64,000 bases of DNA, taken from NCBI RefSeq assembly GCF_029873635.1, contig NC_080423.1, positions 103,106,991 through 103,170,990 on the forward strand, in the 5' to 3' direction. Origin of the DNA: Malania oleifera. Taxonomy: Eukaryota; Streptophyta; Magnoliopsida; Santalales; Ximeniaceae. Below are positions 33,830-45,453 of this stretch, piece after piece. The notes under the pieces were generated by a model. The model saw nothing but the letters and a program-made list of their open reading frames with translations. It did no database searches and had not been told where the DNA came from. Every line of letters starts with the position of its first letter. Position 1 is the stretch's first letter. A program made the translations under genes and the position numbers.

Positions 33830-35455
33830 ATATCTATATTACTTACTGAACTCTTCCTCCTACCCATTTTGCACCTTCTCTATTAATTCTGCTAGTTCTG
33901 GATCAGTTCACTGGGTAGCTATAATCTTTTCTTGCAATGTAAGCTGTAACACCAGGTTGGCAACAAATGTCTAGTGATCACCCCTACTATCTCTACTCCA
34001 AGTCTCTCTCGATCCATTTGGATAGGGCGTTGAATCTCAACTGCTAACACCGTTGCTCCAGCTGTTTTCCTGCTTAGTGCATCAGCCACCATATTTGTTT
34101 TCCCTGGGCGATAGCAGATAGTACAATCATAATCCTTGATAAGCTCCAACCATCTTCTCTGCCTAATATTTAAATCTTTTTGGGTAAAGATATACTTTAA
34201 TCTTTTATGATCTTTGAAAATCTGGCATTTCCCAGCATAAAGATAGTGTCTCCAGATCTTTAAAGGAAACACCACTGCAGCTAATTCCAAATCATGCATA
34301 GGATAGTTTTTCTCATATTCTTTAAGTTGCCTGGATGCATAAGTCATAACTCTCCCGTGCTGCATCAACACGCACCTGAGCCCCTTCTGAGACGCATCAC
34401 TATAAATAACAAATCCATCCTCTCCTATTGAAATAGCCAACATCGGGGCAGTAACCAGCCGCTCTTTCAATTCCTAAAAGCTTTGCTCACATTCATCAGA
34501 CCATTCAAACCTCGCTTTCTTTCTCATGAGCCGTGTCAAGGGACCTGACAGTTTGGAAAAATCATCTACAAAGCGTCAGTAGTAACCTATCAAACCCAGA
34601 AAACTCCTAACCTCCTGGACATTTCCTCGCCTCACCCAACTCACCACTGTCTTTATCTTACTCGGGTCAACAGATATGCCGTCCCTAGAAATCACATGCC
34701 CGAGGAAAGTAACTTGTCTCAACCAGAATTCATATTTCTTGAATTTCACGTACAACTTTCTTTCCCTTAATACCTGCAACACCAGCCTTAGATGATGTTC
34801 ATGCTTCTCAAAACTCTTCGAATACACTAGTATATCATCTATAAAAACCAAAATGAACTGGTCCAAATACTGATGGAACACTTGATTCATCAGGTCCATA
34901 AAGGTTGCCAGTGCATTTGTCAGACCAAACAGCATAACGAGAAACTTGTAATGCTCATAACGGATCCTAAAAGTCGTCTTCAGAACGTCCTCCACTTTAA
35001 CTCTCACCTGATGATAACATGACCGGAGATCAATCTTGGAGTAGACAATAGTCCCTTGGAGCTGATCAAATAGATCATCAATTCTAGAAATAGGATATTT
35101 ATTCTTTACTATCACTTTGTTTATTTCTCTGTAATCAATGCATATCCTTATAGTCCCATATTTCTTCTTCACAAATAAAATCGGTATCCCCCAAGGCGAC
35201 ATGCTAGGCCTGATAAACCATTTTTCTAACAGCTCCTACAACTGGTCTTTTAATTCTTTTAATTCTACTGAAGTCATTTTGTAAGGCACTTTAGATATTG
35301 GTGTCGTCCCTAGAAGTAGATCAATTGCAAAATTTATCTCTCGGTCTGGTGGTAAGTCAAGTAATTCTTCTGGAAAAACATCTGAAAATTCTCTAACCAT
35401 TGGAATATCAGCTTGTTTCAGTTCTTCCTCTCGCAACTCTTTTATGTAAGCAACA
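33830..35455 (-). pseudogene. Host gypsy pol: RT and RNase H, integrase missing
   Basis: On the minus strand this shows the end of the protease-RT linker (35236-35436; FSDVFPEELLDLPPDREINF), reverse transcriptase (34576-35202; [22 protein letters not shown]) and RNase H (33919-34470; [22 protein letters not shown]). Weak homology then runs to about 33830, after which the integrase and chromodomain region is absent up to the LTR. Stops and shifts separate the segments. It is cut on the right at 35455 by the copia insertion, where CAACA is duplicated, and resumes at 45419. Confidence 0.88.
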
Positions 35456-36954
35456 TGTTGGCCCGGTTGAGCGGCTAGAGGGAGGTGAATATACGTTTTT
35501 CGCGGATATGCAAATTTTATACAAACACAAAAATCTTTCCAAGAACATGTGTATTATATCACAATATAAAAGTGAAGCAAATGGCAATGAATGAGCAATA
35601 TAAAAGAGAGAAGAGAGAAGAGAAGCTTAACACGACGATATTAACGTGGTTCGGCACCCCGCCAACGTCCACGCCTTGAGACCAAGTCAAGGATTCCCAA
35701 AATCCACTATACGATCCTCCTTTAGGCGGAGAAGCCTATACACACAGCTACTCACAAAGAACTTTTACAACGGTACTCACTTAGAGATACCCTACAATGG
35801 CTCACAAAGGGCCTTTCTATACAAGTAGTTGATGAGAGGTAGGTACAATATTAAATGCTCCTCTTAAGCTGAGTATCACAACAAAATCCTCACACTATAT
35901 CCTCTTTTTCAATGGATAAAACAAGAGCAAAAGCAAGAGGTCAAGTGAATTGCATAAAGAAACCCTAGAGTGAATGCATAATAAATGATTTCAATAACTA
36001 AATGAGCTTCCTTGGTTTGAAGTAAATGCAAAACCCCTATTTAAACACCAAATGGGCAAGCTGAGCGCTAGAGAGCCGTTGGGCATTTATTGATATACGA
36101 CAAAAGCAAAACTAGTCGTTCTACTACATTTAATGAAATCTGCAGCTCGACATTCGTCGACGAGGTCTCGCCTTCGTCGATGAGCTCTTTAGTAAATTCG
36201 TTGACGAAGCCCTGTGTTCGTCAACGAGTTGCTGGTTCTGAATTCAAACTAGTCTCGGTTTCTTTTCATCAACAAGAACCCTGTGTTCTTCGATGAAATT
36301 TGCACAAACCTCAACGCCGAATCCCCTGTATTCGTCGATGAGGGGTGCTCTGAACTTTTAGACACTCTCGATATAAGAACTTTGTGTTCATTGACGAGGG
36401 TCTATGTATTACTCGTCGACAAAGCCCTGTGTTCATCGACGAGGCCCCTCTTACTACTTTAAAAATCCTTTTAATTTCGAAGTAAAAAGGTCCTTGTTTA
36501 TTTATGAGGAATGATCCCTGATTCACTATAAGATGTCTTAGATTTAGTAAAACATGTTTTGAGGGTTTTTAGACATCTTAAGTAGTTTTACTTGTCTTGT
36601 TGTGTGTGTGTGGGACTGTGCTTGTTGTTCAAGTGATGTGTGTGTGATATGCCCATTTCTTGCTTGTTTCATTGAGTCACTCCACATAAAAGGGATTTAC
36701 AAAGACGATTTCTCTAATTCTCACACTCAATCCTTAGAACACTTGCATACTATGTAGAGTCCATGAGTGCTTTGGTTTGAGTGGCTGAGCTTTGGTCATG
36801 TCACGTGTTGCTTTTGGCTGATTTGAAACTTGCTTGCTTTGGTGTTGTTCTATGCAACTGAACAGGACTAGAGAAAAAGGTTAAAGAACTACTAATGGGT
36901 TGTTGTCATCAAAACATAGTTGGAATGAAAGACCTTTAACCACTTGGTCTAACA
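35456..36954 (-). repeat. 3' LTR of the copia element
   Basis: The + strand reads TGTTGGCCCGG...GGTCTAACA. It contains the array at 36148-36452, and its TATA-like box (rc TTTAAATAGG) lies near 36040. It differs from the 5' LTR by many substitutions and small indels, so the insertion is older than the chromovirus. Open frames on the + strand here overlap non-coding LTR and were not kept. Confidence 0.9.
36148..36452 (-). repeat. CGTCGACGA array in the copia 3' LTR
   Basis: Ten or more copies of (T)TCGTCGA(C/T)GA alternate with CCCTGTGTTC spacers. The matching array in the other LTR is at 44647-44911. Confidence 0.85.
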
Positions 36955-37393
36955 TTCTCCCCCTTTTTGATGATGGCAATCCATTAGTGTTCTTTTTGAA
37001 AAATATATGCTCCCCCTTACTAAATGTATATGTTTTAGAATTTAAGTAAATCCCCCCCCCCTTTAATGTTTGCATTATTTGAATGGAGATTTTATTTAAA
37101 TTTTCGGAAGCATGTCGTCTATAAGTAAGATATTTTCCAAGTTGTGTAATCCTGCATGAAACCAATATGTAACAGTCCAGTATATCAATCATTGTAGTAT
37201 TCAAGCATGTTGGTACAACGTTAGTTCATTCATGTTCAACAATTACAATACATGCCAAGTACAATAATTGCAGTGAATACTAAACTACTACATTAATCGC
37301 AGTGACTGCTAAGCTATTACATCTAAAGAGTATCCAACTGATTACATCCAAAGGGAAAAGCCTATATTTATATCATATATCTCTCCCCCTTTG
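36955..37393 (-). other. Multiple polypurine tracts before the copia 3' LTR
   Basis: On the minus strand the LTR is preceded by CAAAAAGGGGGAGAA (about 36955-36969). Further purine tracts lie at 37011-37018 (AAGGGGGA), 37051-37063 (AAGGGGGGGGGGA) and 37381-37393 (CAAAGGGGGAGAG). Multiple polypurine tracts are a known Sirevirus feature. No gene is visible between them. Confidence 0.7.
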
Positions 37394-37606
37394 CCATAAT
37401 CAAAATTGGGGGGAAAGAGCGGCGAAGGATCACTCGCGCGGGTGACCAAGGCGATCGAAAAGAGCAGCGAAGGAAGCGTCAAGGGAATCAAAACGAGCGC
37501 GGTTGGTGTTTTCCTGACGGGCAAGGGTCACATTGAAAGATTCAAAACAAGCACGGTGATGCATTTCTGACTGCGTCATGGCATGCTGAAGGCCATCCTG
37601 GTGTTC

Positions 37607-38650
37607 CTAGATATGACCATAGGAGGCATCCTCATCCTCTTCTTCTTCTTCTTCCACCATAGTGGCCTCAACTTGATCGACCGAAGCTTGACCCTGCTCG
37701 TGGGCTTTGACCCACGTGTTGGTAGCATCATCCTTTTCGAAATGCATGCGACGAAGGGTTGCCTCGGTGTATGTATCCTCGGGCGCAGGAAAAATGTAGG
37801 GTATGCCAGCGCGAATGAACTCGAAATGATCTAAAGAGGTCGTGAGGAGATGACCATAGGGAAGGCAACCCCGTTGCCGTTTGAGGCTCTCTTCCATATT
37901 CTGAACGATGATAGAGGGCAAGTAGATACCACGCCCAACCCATAGGCAATACATACTGAAAATATCCCCTAATGTCACTCAATCCTGTCCACTAGTTTGA
38001 GGGCAAAGATTATACGTGATCATGTGGTGAAGGACCCTGAATTCAACCGTGAGGTCCTTGGATTTGGGGCTGGCAATGGAAGGAATACGAGGGTTACCGG
38101 TAATGAGCTTTAGCGCCGTGTGCGAGTCGAACATTCAAAATGAGTGGGCCAGAAGGCTTTGGGGAGGCCTCGGAGTGGATAGATGCTACAACCAAGCACG
38201 ACAAAGAACGTATCCTTGGAGAGCCGAATAATAGTGCTGCGAACCATGGAGCAGGCGGTAATGTCGTGATGTGATAGGACAAAGTTAGCGTAGAATTCAC
38301 AAACCAAGTCCTCGTAGACAAGCTCTCCTAGGTCGAAGAGAGCGTCCCACCCAACTGCCTTAATCTTGGAGAGCAGAGTAGGAAAGTGAAGCTGAAGAAA
38401 GTTGGAGGGCATAATTTTCTCGTGAACGATGTGCCATTTGACAATGTCGTTTTAATAATGACAGGAAGCCTCTGCCGGCGGGGGTCGACTGAGGAGGAAC
38501 GATGGGAGGACAATGAGACGAGCCTTCGCTGGCCTCAGTTTGAAGGTTTCGGCACATAGGTCGGGGAGCCATTGAAGGTTTGAGGTAGGCGTGTGAGTAG
38601 GCAGAGGGCTTGGAGATGGGAGTGATGGTGGGTGCAGTCGCAGCTACCAA
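37607..38650 (-). pseudogene. Extra ORF after copia pol, plant transposon-protein-like domain
   Basis: Between RNase H and the 3' LTR, on the same strand as pol, several frames add up to one decayed protein. A 5' part at 38360-38650 is Pro/Ser-rich. A middle part at 38110-38412 has KIKAVGWDALF, YEDLVCEFYANF and MVRSTIIRLSKDTFFVVLG. A 3' part from about 38055 to 37607 has FRVLHHMITYNLCPQ, a stop, GDIFSMYCLWVGRGIYLPS, LPYGHLLTTSLDHF and an acidic tail of Glu/Asp. From memory this order resembles Pfam's putative plant transposon protein domain (PF20167). Its position is where some Sireviruses carry an envelope-like ORF. Function is unknown; a search is needed to confirm the family. Confidence 0.6.
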
Positions 38651-38869
38651 AAGGAGGGGGCAAGAGATGGGAGGCTTGGAGAGAGAGTGTGTGTCGGTGA
38701 GGGAGAGAGGCTTGGAGGGCGGAAGGCTTGTGGGTAGCTCTAAACAGTGTGGGTTGAGAGAAGGAGGCGAGAGAGCAACAGAGATCCGAGAGGAAGGAGA
38801 GGGATTGGGATAAGGGCTAGGGTTTGCAAAATGAAGGAGATGTGCGAGTGGGAATATGAAGCATCTTGA

Positions 38870-38998
38870 CAGATTTTGTCGACAAGGACCCTGTGTTCGT
38901 CTATGAAATTAATGAAAATTTGGCGACGATACCCCTGTGTTCATCGATGAAAAGGACAGATATCTCGGCGATGAATACCCTGTGTTTGTCGACGAAAG
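38870..38998 (-). repeat. CGTCGACGA-type motifs inside the copia interior
   Basis: Four or five units of the LTR array type occur (TTTGTCGACAAGGACCCTGT, TTCATCGATGAA, TTTGTCGACGAAAG) between the extra ORF and RNase H, outside any LTR. The spacer CCCTGTGTTC is the same as in the LTR arrays. Confidence 0.75.
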
Positions 38999-39211
38999 CA
39001 AGAAGAGAAATTGAATTGTACTTAAGATGAGCTTAAGAATGAAGGAAGAAACAGTACGAAGATCCTAAGATAGATCTGAGGGAGTACACATACCTAGGGC
39101 ATGCCAGATTTTATTGAATCATTCTTCATTGAGAGGCTTAGTCAAGATGTCGACTAGTTGATTTTTAGTAGGAACATAAACCAACTCAATGTCTCCCTTT
39201 TGAACATGGTT

Positions 39212-40667
39212 TCAAATAAAATGGTGTCTAATTTCAATATGTTTAGTTCTAAAGTGTAGGCATGGATTCTTTGAAATGTTGATGGTAGTGTTGTCACAAT
39301 GGATTTGAGTACCCTTAATTAAGATTCGAAAGTCCTCAAGCTGTTGCTTCATATATAAGGCTTGAGCACAGCAACTTCCGGCTGCAATGTATTCAGCCTC
39401 GGTGGTTGAGAGAGCTACGGAGGATTGCTTTTTGCAAAACCAGGACACAAGTGAGTGTCCTAGGAAATGACATGTTCCACTAGTGCTTTTTCTATCAGTT
39501 TTGCAACCATTGTAGTTGGCATTCGAGTAGTAGGTTAGATCAAAGGGAGCATTCTTAGGGTAAAAGAGTCCTAAGTCATGTATGTCTGCTAAGTACCTAA
39601 AGATTCGTTTGATTGCATGAAGATGAGATTCTTTGGGACATGATTGGAATCTAGCACATAGACAAACACTAAACATTATATCAGGCCTACTAGAAGTGAG
39701 ATACAACAAGCTACCAATCATACCGCGGTAAAGTTTTTGGTCTACATTCTTCCTTTTTTCATCGGCATCAAGTTCTGTTGTGATACTCATAGGGGTTACT
39801 TTAGACTTGCTTTTCAAGACCGAATTTCTTTAGCATGTCCTTAACATACTTGGCTTTATTTATTAAAATTCCATGTTTTATTTGTTTAATTTGTAACCCT
39901 AGGAAGAAGGTTAGTTCACCCATCATGCTCATCTCAAATGTTTCCTGCATGGTTTGAGCAAAATCTTGACACAAAGCTCCATTTGTGGCACCAAAAATGA
40001 TACCAAAAATAATATCATCTATGTAAATCTGTATAACTAGCATATCATTTTCCTTGTGTTTTAAGAATAATGTAGTGTCAAATTTACCTCTTGTGAACCC
40101 ATTATCTAGGGAGAAATTTACTTAAACGTTCATACCATGCTCTTGGTGCTTGTTTGAGTTCGTAAAGAGCTTTTGAGAGTTTGTATACATAATTAGGATG
40201 AGTGTGGCTCTCAAATCCTGGAGGTTGCTTGACATAGACTTCTTCATTTATGTATCCATTTAAAAATGCACTTTTTACATCCATTTGAAATAACTTAAAA
40301 TTTTTGTAGCAAGCAAAAGCAAGTAGCCTTCTAATAGCTTCTAGTCTCGCCACAGGGGCATAAGTTTCATCGTAGTCAATACTCTCTTGTTGATCATACC
40401 CTTGGGCCACTAATCTAGCTTTGTTTATAACAATATTCCCATCTTCATCTTTCTTATTCCTAAACACCCATTTGGCGCCTATTATTGTAGTATTTTTGGG
40501 TTTAGGAACTAAGTGTCATACTTTGTTTCTTTCAAATTGGTCTAGTTCTTCTTGTATGACATTTATCCAGTTTTCATCAGTTTTAGCTTCCTCAAGTTTT
40601 TTGGTTCTAGATGAGATACGAAAGCAATATGATTACATCCACTTCTTAGGTGAGATCTGGTACTAAC
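39212..40667 (-). pseudogene. Copia reverse transcriptase and RNase H
   Basis: Reverse transcriptase lies at 40102-40467 (KARLVAQGYDQQESIDYDET, FQMDVKSAFLNGYINEEVYV, LYELKQAPRAWYERL) and continues in another frame at 39801-40043 with the catalytic box YIDDIIFG. RNase H lies at 39212-39817 (SRPDIMFSVCLCARFQ, RKSTSGTCHFLG, STTEAEYIAAGSC, TKHIEIRHHFI). The pol stop is at 39212. Breaks are at about 40100 and 39810. Between 39000 and 39211 nothing coding is seen. Confidence 0.9.
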
Positions 40668-42277
40668 TCATTGGGATGGACTACCTATGATAAGATTAGT
40701 TGGGTGATTTTTTACAAATTTCCAAGCTCTAGGTAGTTCATGATTCTCTTCTTTAGGTTCATTTGGCTTTTGAGGAGATGATTCTTGATGATCAATGTTT
40801 GTGTCTTGGCAGTTTCTATCTTGATCATTATTTAACTTAAGTTCCTCAAGTTCTTTTTCAATTCTAAAGGTAGTGACTTGATTATCTTCTTCTATCTCAA
40901 CAGGTGTTTTGGATATGTGAGGGTTTGTTTCATCAAACACAAAGTGGGTTGATTCTTGAACAGTTTGAGTTCTTTTGTTGAATACCCTATAAGCTTTGCT
41001 ATTCATGGCATATCCTATAAAGATTCCCTCATCAGATTTTGAATCAAATTTAGCCAAATGATCCCTATCATTTAATATGAAACATTTACATCCAAAAACC
41101 TTAAAGTGTGAAATGTTAGGTTTCTTACCTTTCCATATCTCGTATGGGGTTTTTCCTAACTTGGATCTAATGATGACACGGTTACTAACATAGCAACAAG
41201 TTGTGCTAATGGCTTCTTCCCAAAAATATTTTGGCAAGTTATGTTCGTTGAGCATTGTCCTAGCCATAGTGTTCGATTTTTTCTTTCAACTACTCTGTTT
41301 TGTTGTGGAGTTTTTGGAGCGGAGAAGTTGTGTGAGTAGCCATTTTCATTGCAAAAGACTTCTAGTTCTTTGTTTCTAAATTCTCTTCTTCTATTACTCC
41401 TAATGTGAACAATTGACATCCCCTTTTCATTTTGGATTTTTCAACAAAAATGGATGAATGCATTACAAGTGTCACTTTTGTTTACAAGAAAAATTACCCA
41501 TGAAAACCTAGAGAAGTCGTCAACTATAACAAAGGCGTACAACTTTCCACTAATACTAGCTATGTCATTAGGACCAAATAAATCAAGATTAATTAACTCT
41601 AAAGGTCTTGAGGTGGATATCATTTTCTTGGTTTTGAAGGAAGTTTTAACTTGTTTTCCATATTGACATGCATCACAAACTTATTCTTTTACATAATTAT
41701 CTTTTGGTCGGCCATTTACTAGTTCTTTAGATGAAAGTCTATGAAGTAGATCCATGCTAGCATGACCTAGTCTTCTATGTCATAACCAACAATTTTCATT
41801 GGTAATTGCTAAGCATCTAACGTCACAAGTTTTAATGTCCTCAAACTCAATTGTGTATATGTTGGATTCACGTTTTCCTATAAGGATGGTTTTTCCATTC
41901 AAATCATTTATTAAATATTGGGTGGATTGAAATGTAATGTTTAACCCTTTATCACACAACTGACTAACACTAAACAAGTTGTGTTTGAGAGTATCTACAA
42001 GTGCAGCATTTTCAATAACCAAGGATGAATTACCTATTTTACCTTTATCGATGACTCTTTCTTTAGAATTATCTCCAAACATGACCAATCCTTCCTTTTT
42101 CTAGGTGAGAGAGTGGAATTTGCTTGCATCTTCCGTCATGTGTCTTGAGCATCCACTATCGAGAAACCATTTGTTTCTTGTGGAGTTGGTCTTCTAGCAT
42201 ACCTGCACACAACATTAAGTGACTTGTTTTGGTACCCACATTATCTTGGGTCCTATGGCGGTAGTGTTCTTAATCAC
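40668..42277 (-). pseudogene. Copia protease and integrase
   Basis: Protease: WFLDSGCSRHM near 42150 has an intact Asp-Ser-Gly, followed by 41780-42088 (HNLFSVSQLCDKGLNITF). Integrase: zinc region HRRLGHASMDLLHR and CDACQYGKQ (about 41665-41775), core at 41441-41623 (LELINLDLFGPND, VDDFSRFSWV). Then IRSNRRREFRN at about 41390, where the second catalytic Asp appears as Asn and Gly-Gly as Arg-Arg, and TPQQNRVVERKNRT (Gly to Arg). The C-terminal part at 40668-41267 is long and open (FKVFGCKCFILN, GIFIGYA). These G-to-A type changes would leave the integrase inactive. Confidence 0.9.
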
Positions 42278-43914
42278 CTATTTGTAATTCATGTTCTTTC
42301 CTCTATTTCCCCTGAAAGGGCAAGTAAATCGTACATGGCCTTTTCTTTCACAATATAGGCAAACTTTATTAGCATGCAAGGGGTTTGGTTTAGGTGCAGG
42401 GTTTTTCTTTGATGCGGAGCTTCTTTTAGCATAAAGATTTGCAAAGCCTATTGATTCTGATGATGATAGGCCATATCCTAATCCTTCTTTGAAAATTCCA
42501 AACCTTTGAGCTCCAAGTAGCCTATCAAAATTTTCTTTACCATTTGTAAATTTATCAATTGTATTATTTTGATCTTCCACCTTCTTTTTCAATTTAGAGT
42601 TTTCTTGAAGAATTTCGATTATTTTCCTTTTTAAGCTTCCAACTTCTTTTTGAGAAGACTCTTTGTAATTTTTGCATTCCTTAGTGAGCTTTTTGTTTTC
42701 TAGACTAAGAGATGCATTTTCTTCTTTCAAAGTGTCACATGAGCAGATTTGTTTTTGTTTGCATCTTGCATGATTTTCGTCTAAAAGTTTGTGTTTCTTT
42801 TTAGATGCTATTAATTCAATATAGAGTTTTCTACAATTTTCTTCTAGTTCTTCATAAGAAGGGAGATATTCATCATCAGAGTTTACCTCACTTTGTTCGT
42901 CACCCATAAGGTAGAAGTTGGCAACTTTTTCCTCGATTTCTTCATCGGTTGAGTTTCCATCTAGTTCATCCCATTCGGTTGCGTTCATTGATTTGAACTT
43001 CTTTTTGTCTCCCTGTTGGTTGTTGCCTTTGTTTTTGAAGAGAGGACAGTCGGCCATCGGCCATGCGGTGCCCGATCTTTTTGCAATTGTAGCATCTTAT
43101 GCTCGATTCTCCTTTCTCCCTTTGTTTACCACCTCGTTTGTTCATCATAAAATTCCTGAATCTTCTTGTAAAGAGAGCGACTTCATCATCATCATCATTT
43201 TATTCCTCTTCTACGAGCTCTTTTATCTTTCCAGCTTTTAGAGCAATTCCGGTAGCCTTCTTGGGTGCTTCAGCTTCTGCGGTAGCATTTTTCTTCTTGA
43301 TCTCATAGGTCATGAGAGACCCAATCAGCTCGTCAAAAGTGACCTTTGATAGGTCCTTTGCTTCCTCAATTGCTGTGGACTTGGCGTGCCAAGATGCCGA
43401 TAATGAGCGAAGGACTTTCTACACATTGTCTTCCATAGAGTATTCTCTACCAAGAGCTTTTAGTCCATTTGTGATGTGTGTGAAACGAGTAAACATGGCA
43501 GTAATTGTCTCACCTTCTTCCATTTTAAACATTTCATATTCTTTGACCAACATATAAATTTTTGACTTTTTTACCTGGGTTGTACCTTTGTATGTTACCT
43601 GAACACATATCCTTAGCTGTGTTGCATCCACATATTCGGTTGTACCCTTCATCATTGACAACACAATAGAGGAAGTTCTTGGTATTGAAATTCAGTTGTG
43701 CTAGCTCTGCATCCGCCTCGGGAAGTTTTCCAATAGGTATGTCATCACCTTCTTCGTTCTTGAAGGTGTAGTCTCCTTCAATGATGACGTTCCACATTCA
43801 GTAGTCATAGGCTTGGATGAAGATTGACATTCAATCTTTCCGTGCCGGGTAGTTAGCTCCGCAAAATTTGGGGGGACGGTCCACGAATTGACCTTGGGCA
43901 AAAATATCCGCCAT
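42278..43914 (-). pseudogene. Copia gag with two zinc knuckles and a long coiled coil
   Basis: The start is an ATG at 43914. The N-terminal gag domain runs in three frames to about 43150 (YTFKNEEGDD, SKIYMLVKEYEMFKMEEGET, FTRFTHITNGLKALG). The first knuckle CYNCKKIGHRMAD lies near 43080-43095, where the frame shifts. Then 42278-43057 is an open 259-residue stretch: an acidic segment (about 42850-42980), a heptad-rich coiled coil of about 100 residues (42550-42800) and a second knuckle CLYCERKGHVRFTC near 42340. The extended C-terminus is typical of Sirevirus gag. At least two frameshifts and several stops break it. Confidence 0.85.
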
Positions 43915-43960
43915 ATTGATCTTTTCGCCTGGGAGTTACACCAAATATTTAGCGACTGGT

Positions 43961-43972
43961 GCTCTGATACCA
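43961..43972 (-). other. Primer binding site of the copia element
   Basis: The minus strand reads TGGTATCAGAGC two bases after the 5' LTR end, matching initiator-Met tRNA. Confidence 0.9.
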
Positions 43973-43974
43973 CT

Positions 43975-45418
43975 TGTTGGCTTGGTTGAGCGTCTAGAGG
44001 GGGGTAGAGAGACGTTTTTCGCGGATATGCCAATTTTCTACAAACACAAAATCTTGCCAAGAACAAGTGTATTATATCACAATATAAAAGTGAAGCAAAT
44101 GGCAATGAATGAGCAATATAAAAGAGAGAAGAGAGAAGAGAAGTTTAACACAGCGATATTAACGTGGTTCGGCACCCCGCCTACGTCCACGCCTTGAGAC
44201 CAACTCAAGGATTCCCAAAATTCACTATACGATCCTCCATCGGGCGGAGAAGCCTATACACACAGTTACTCACAAAGAGTTTTTACAATGGTACTCACTT
44301 AGAGATACCCTACAATGGCTCACAAAGGGCCTTTCTATACAAGTAGTTAATGAGAGGTAGATACAATATTAAATGCTCCTCTTGAGCTGAGTATCACAAC
44401 AAAATCCTCACACTATATCCTCTTTTTCAATGGAGTAAAACAAGAGCAAGAGTAAGAGAGCAAGAGTGAATGCACAATAAATGATTTCAATAACTAAATA
44501 AGCTTCCTTGGTTTGAAGTAAATGCAAAACCCCTATTTAAACACCAAATGGGCGAGCTGGGCGCTGGAGAGCCGTTGGGCATTTATTGATATAAGACAAG
44601 AGCAAAACTAGTCGTTCTGCTGCATTTAATGAAATCTGCAGCCCGACATTCGTCGATGAGGTCTCGCCTTCGTCGATGAGCTCTTTAGTTAATTCGTTGA
44701 CGAAGCCCTGTGTTCGTTGACAAGTTGTTGGTTCTGAATTTAGACAAGTCTCGGTTTCTTTTCATTGATGAGAACCCTATGTTCGTCAATGAAATTTGCA
44801 CAGACCTCGTTGCCGAATCCCCTGTATTTGTCGACGAGGGGTGCTCTAAACTTTTAGGCACTCTGAGTATATTCTCGTCGATGAGAACCCTGTGTTCGTC
44901 GATGAGGCCTCTCTTACTACTTTAAAAATGCTTTTAAGTTTGAACTAAAAAGGTCCTTCTTTATTTATGAGGAATGATCCCTGATTCACTATAAGATGTC
45001 TTAGATAACATGTTTTGAGGGTTTTACACATCTTAAGTAGTTTTACTTGTCTTGTTGTGTGTGTATGAGACTATGCCTGTTGTTCAAGTGATGTGTGTGT
45101 GATATGCCCATTTCTTGCTTGTATTATTGAGTCACTCCATATACAAGGGATTTACAAAGACGATTTCTCTAACTCTCACACTCAATCTTTAGAACACTTG
45201 CATACTATGTAGAGTCCATGAGTGCTTTGGTTTGAGTGGCTGATCTTTGGTCATGTCACGTGGTTCTTTTGGATGATTTGAAACATGCTTGCTTTGGTGC
45301 CGTTCTGTGCAACTGAATAGGACTAGAGAAAAATGTTAGTAGCATTAAAGAACTGCTAATGGGTTGTTGTCATCAAAACATAGTTGGAATGAAAGACACT
45401 TAACCACTTGGTCTAACA
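43975..45418 (-). repeat. 5' LTR of the copia element
   Basis: 1,444 bp, + strand TGTTGGCTTGG...GGTCTAACA. It contains the array at 44647-44911 upstream (on the minus strand) of a TATA-like box near 44535 (rc TTTAAATAGG). Its closest relative is 35456-36954. Confidence 0.92.
44647..44911 (-). repeat. CGTCGACGA array in the copia 5' LTR
   Basis: About ten units occur. GACGAAGCCCTGTGTTC at 44699-44715 is identical to 17 bases of the gypsy LTR array at 2478-2494, although the two elements belong to different superfamilies. Confidence 0.85.
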
Positions 45419-45453
45419 CAACATATCCCTGTCAACCACTCTGAAGCAGCCTC
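45419..45453 (-). pseudogene. Host gypsy protease-RT linker fragment between two insertions
   Basis: Only 35 bp of the host element separate the copia from the next insertion. On the minus strand it encodes RLLQSG...., matching [16 protein letters not shown] in the chromovirus (about 27510). It begins with the CAACA duplication and ends with GCCTC. Confidence 0.8.

Larger units (their letters stand above)
35456..45418 (-). mobile_element. Sirevirus-like Ty1/copia retrotransposon, TSD CAACA
   Basis: This 9.96 kb element has LTRs at 43975-45418 (5') and 35456-36954 (3'). Perfect CAACA duplications lie at 35451-35455 and 45419-45423. Minus-strand order is primer site, gag, protease, integrase, RT, RNase H (copia order), an extra ORF, several polypurine tracts, 3' LTR. 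Long coiled-coil gag, multiple polypurine tracts and an extra ORF after pol point to the Sirevirus lineage. Stops and frameshifts occur throughout. Confidence 0.93.

Noticed and set aside
37583-37834. Plus-strand frames at 37583, 38049 and 38610 within the copia element
   Set aside because: The opposite strand carries the domain-like ORF in the direction of pol, so these are antisense shadows.
42918-43241. Ser-rich plus-strand frames at 42918-43557
   Set aside because: They are antisense to the acidic and Lys-rich copia gag.
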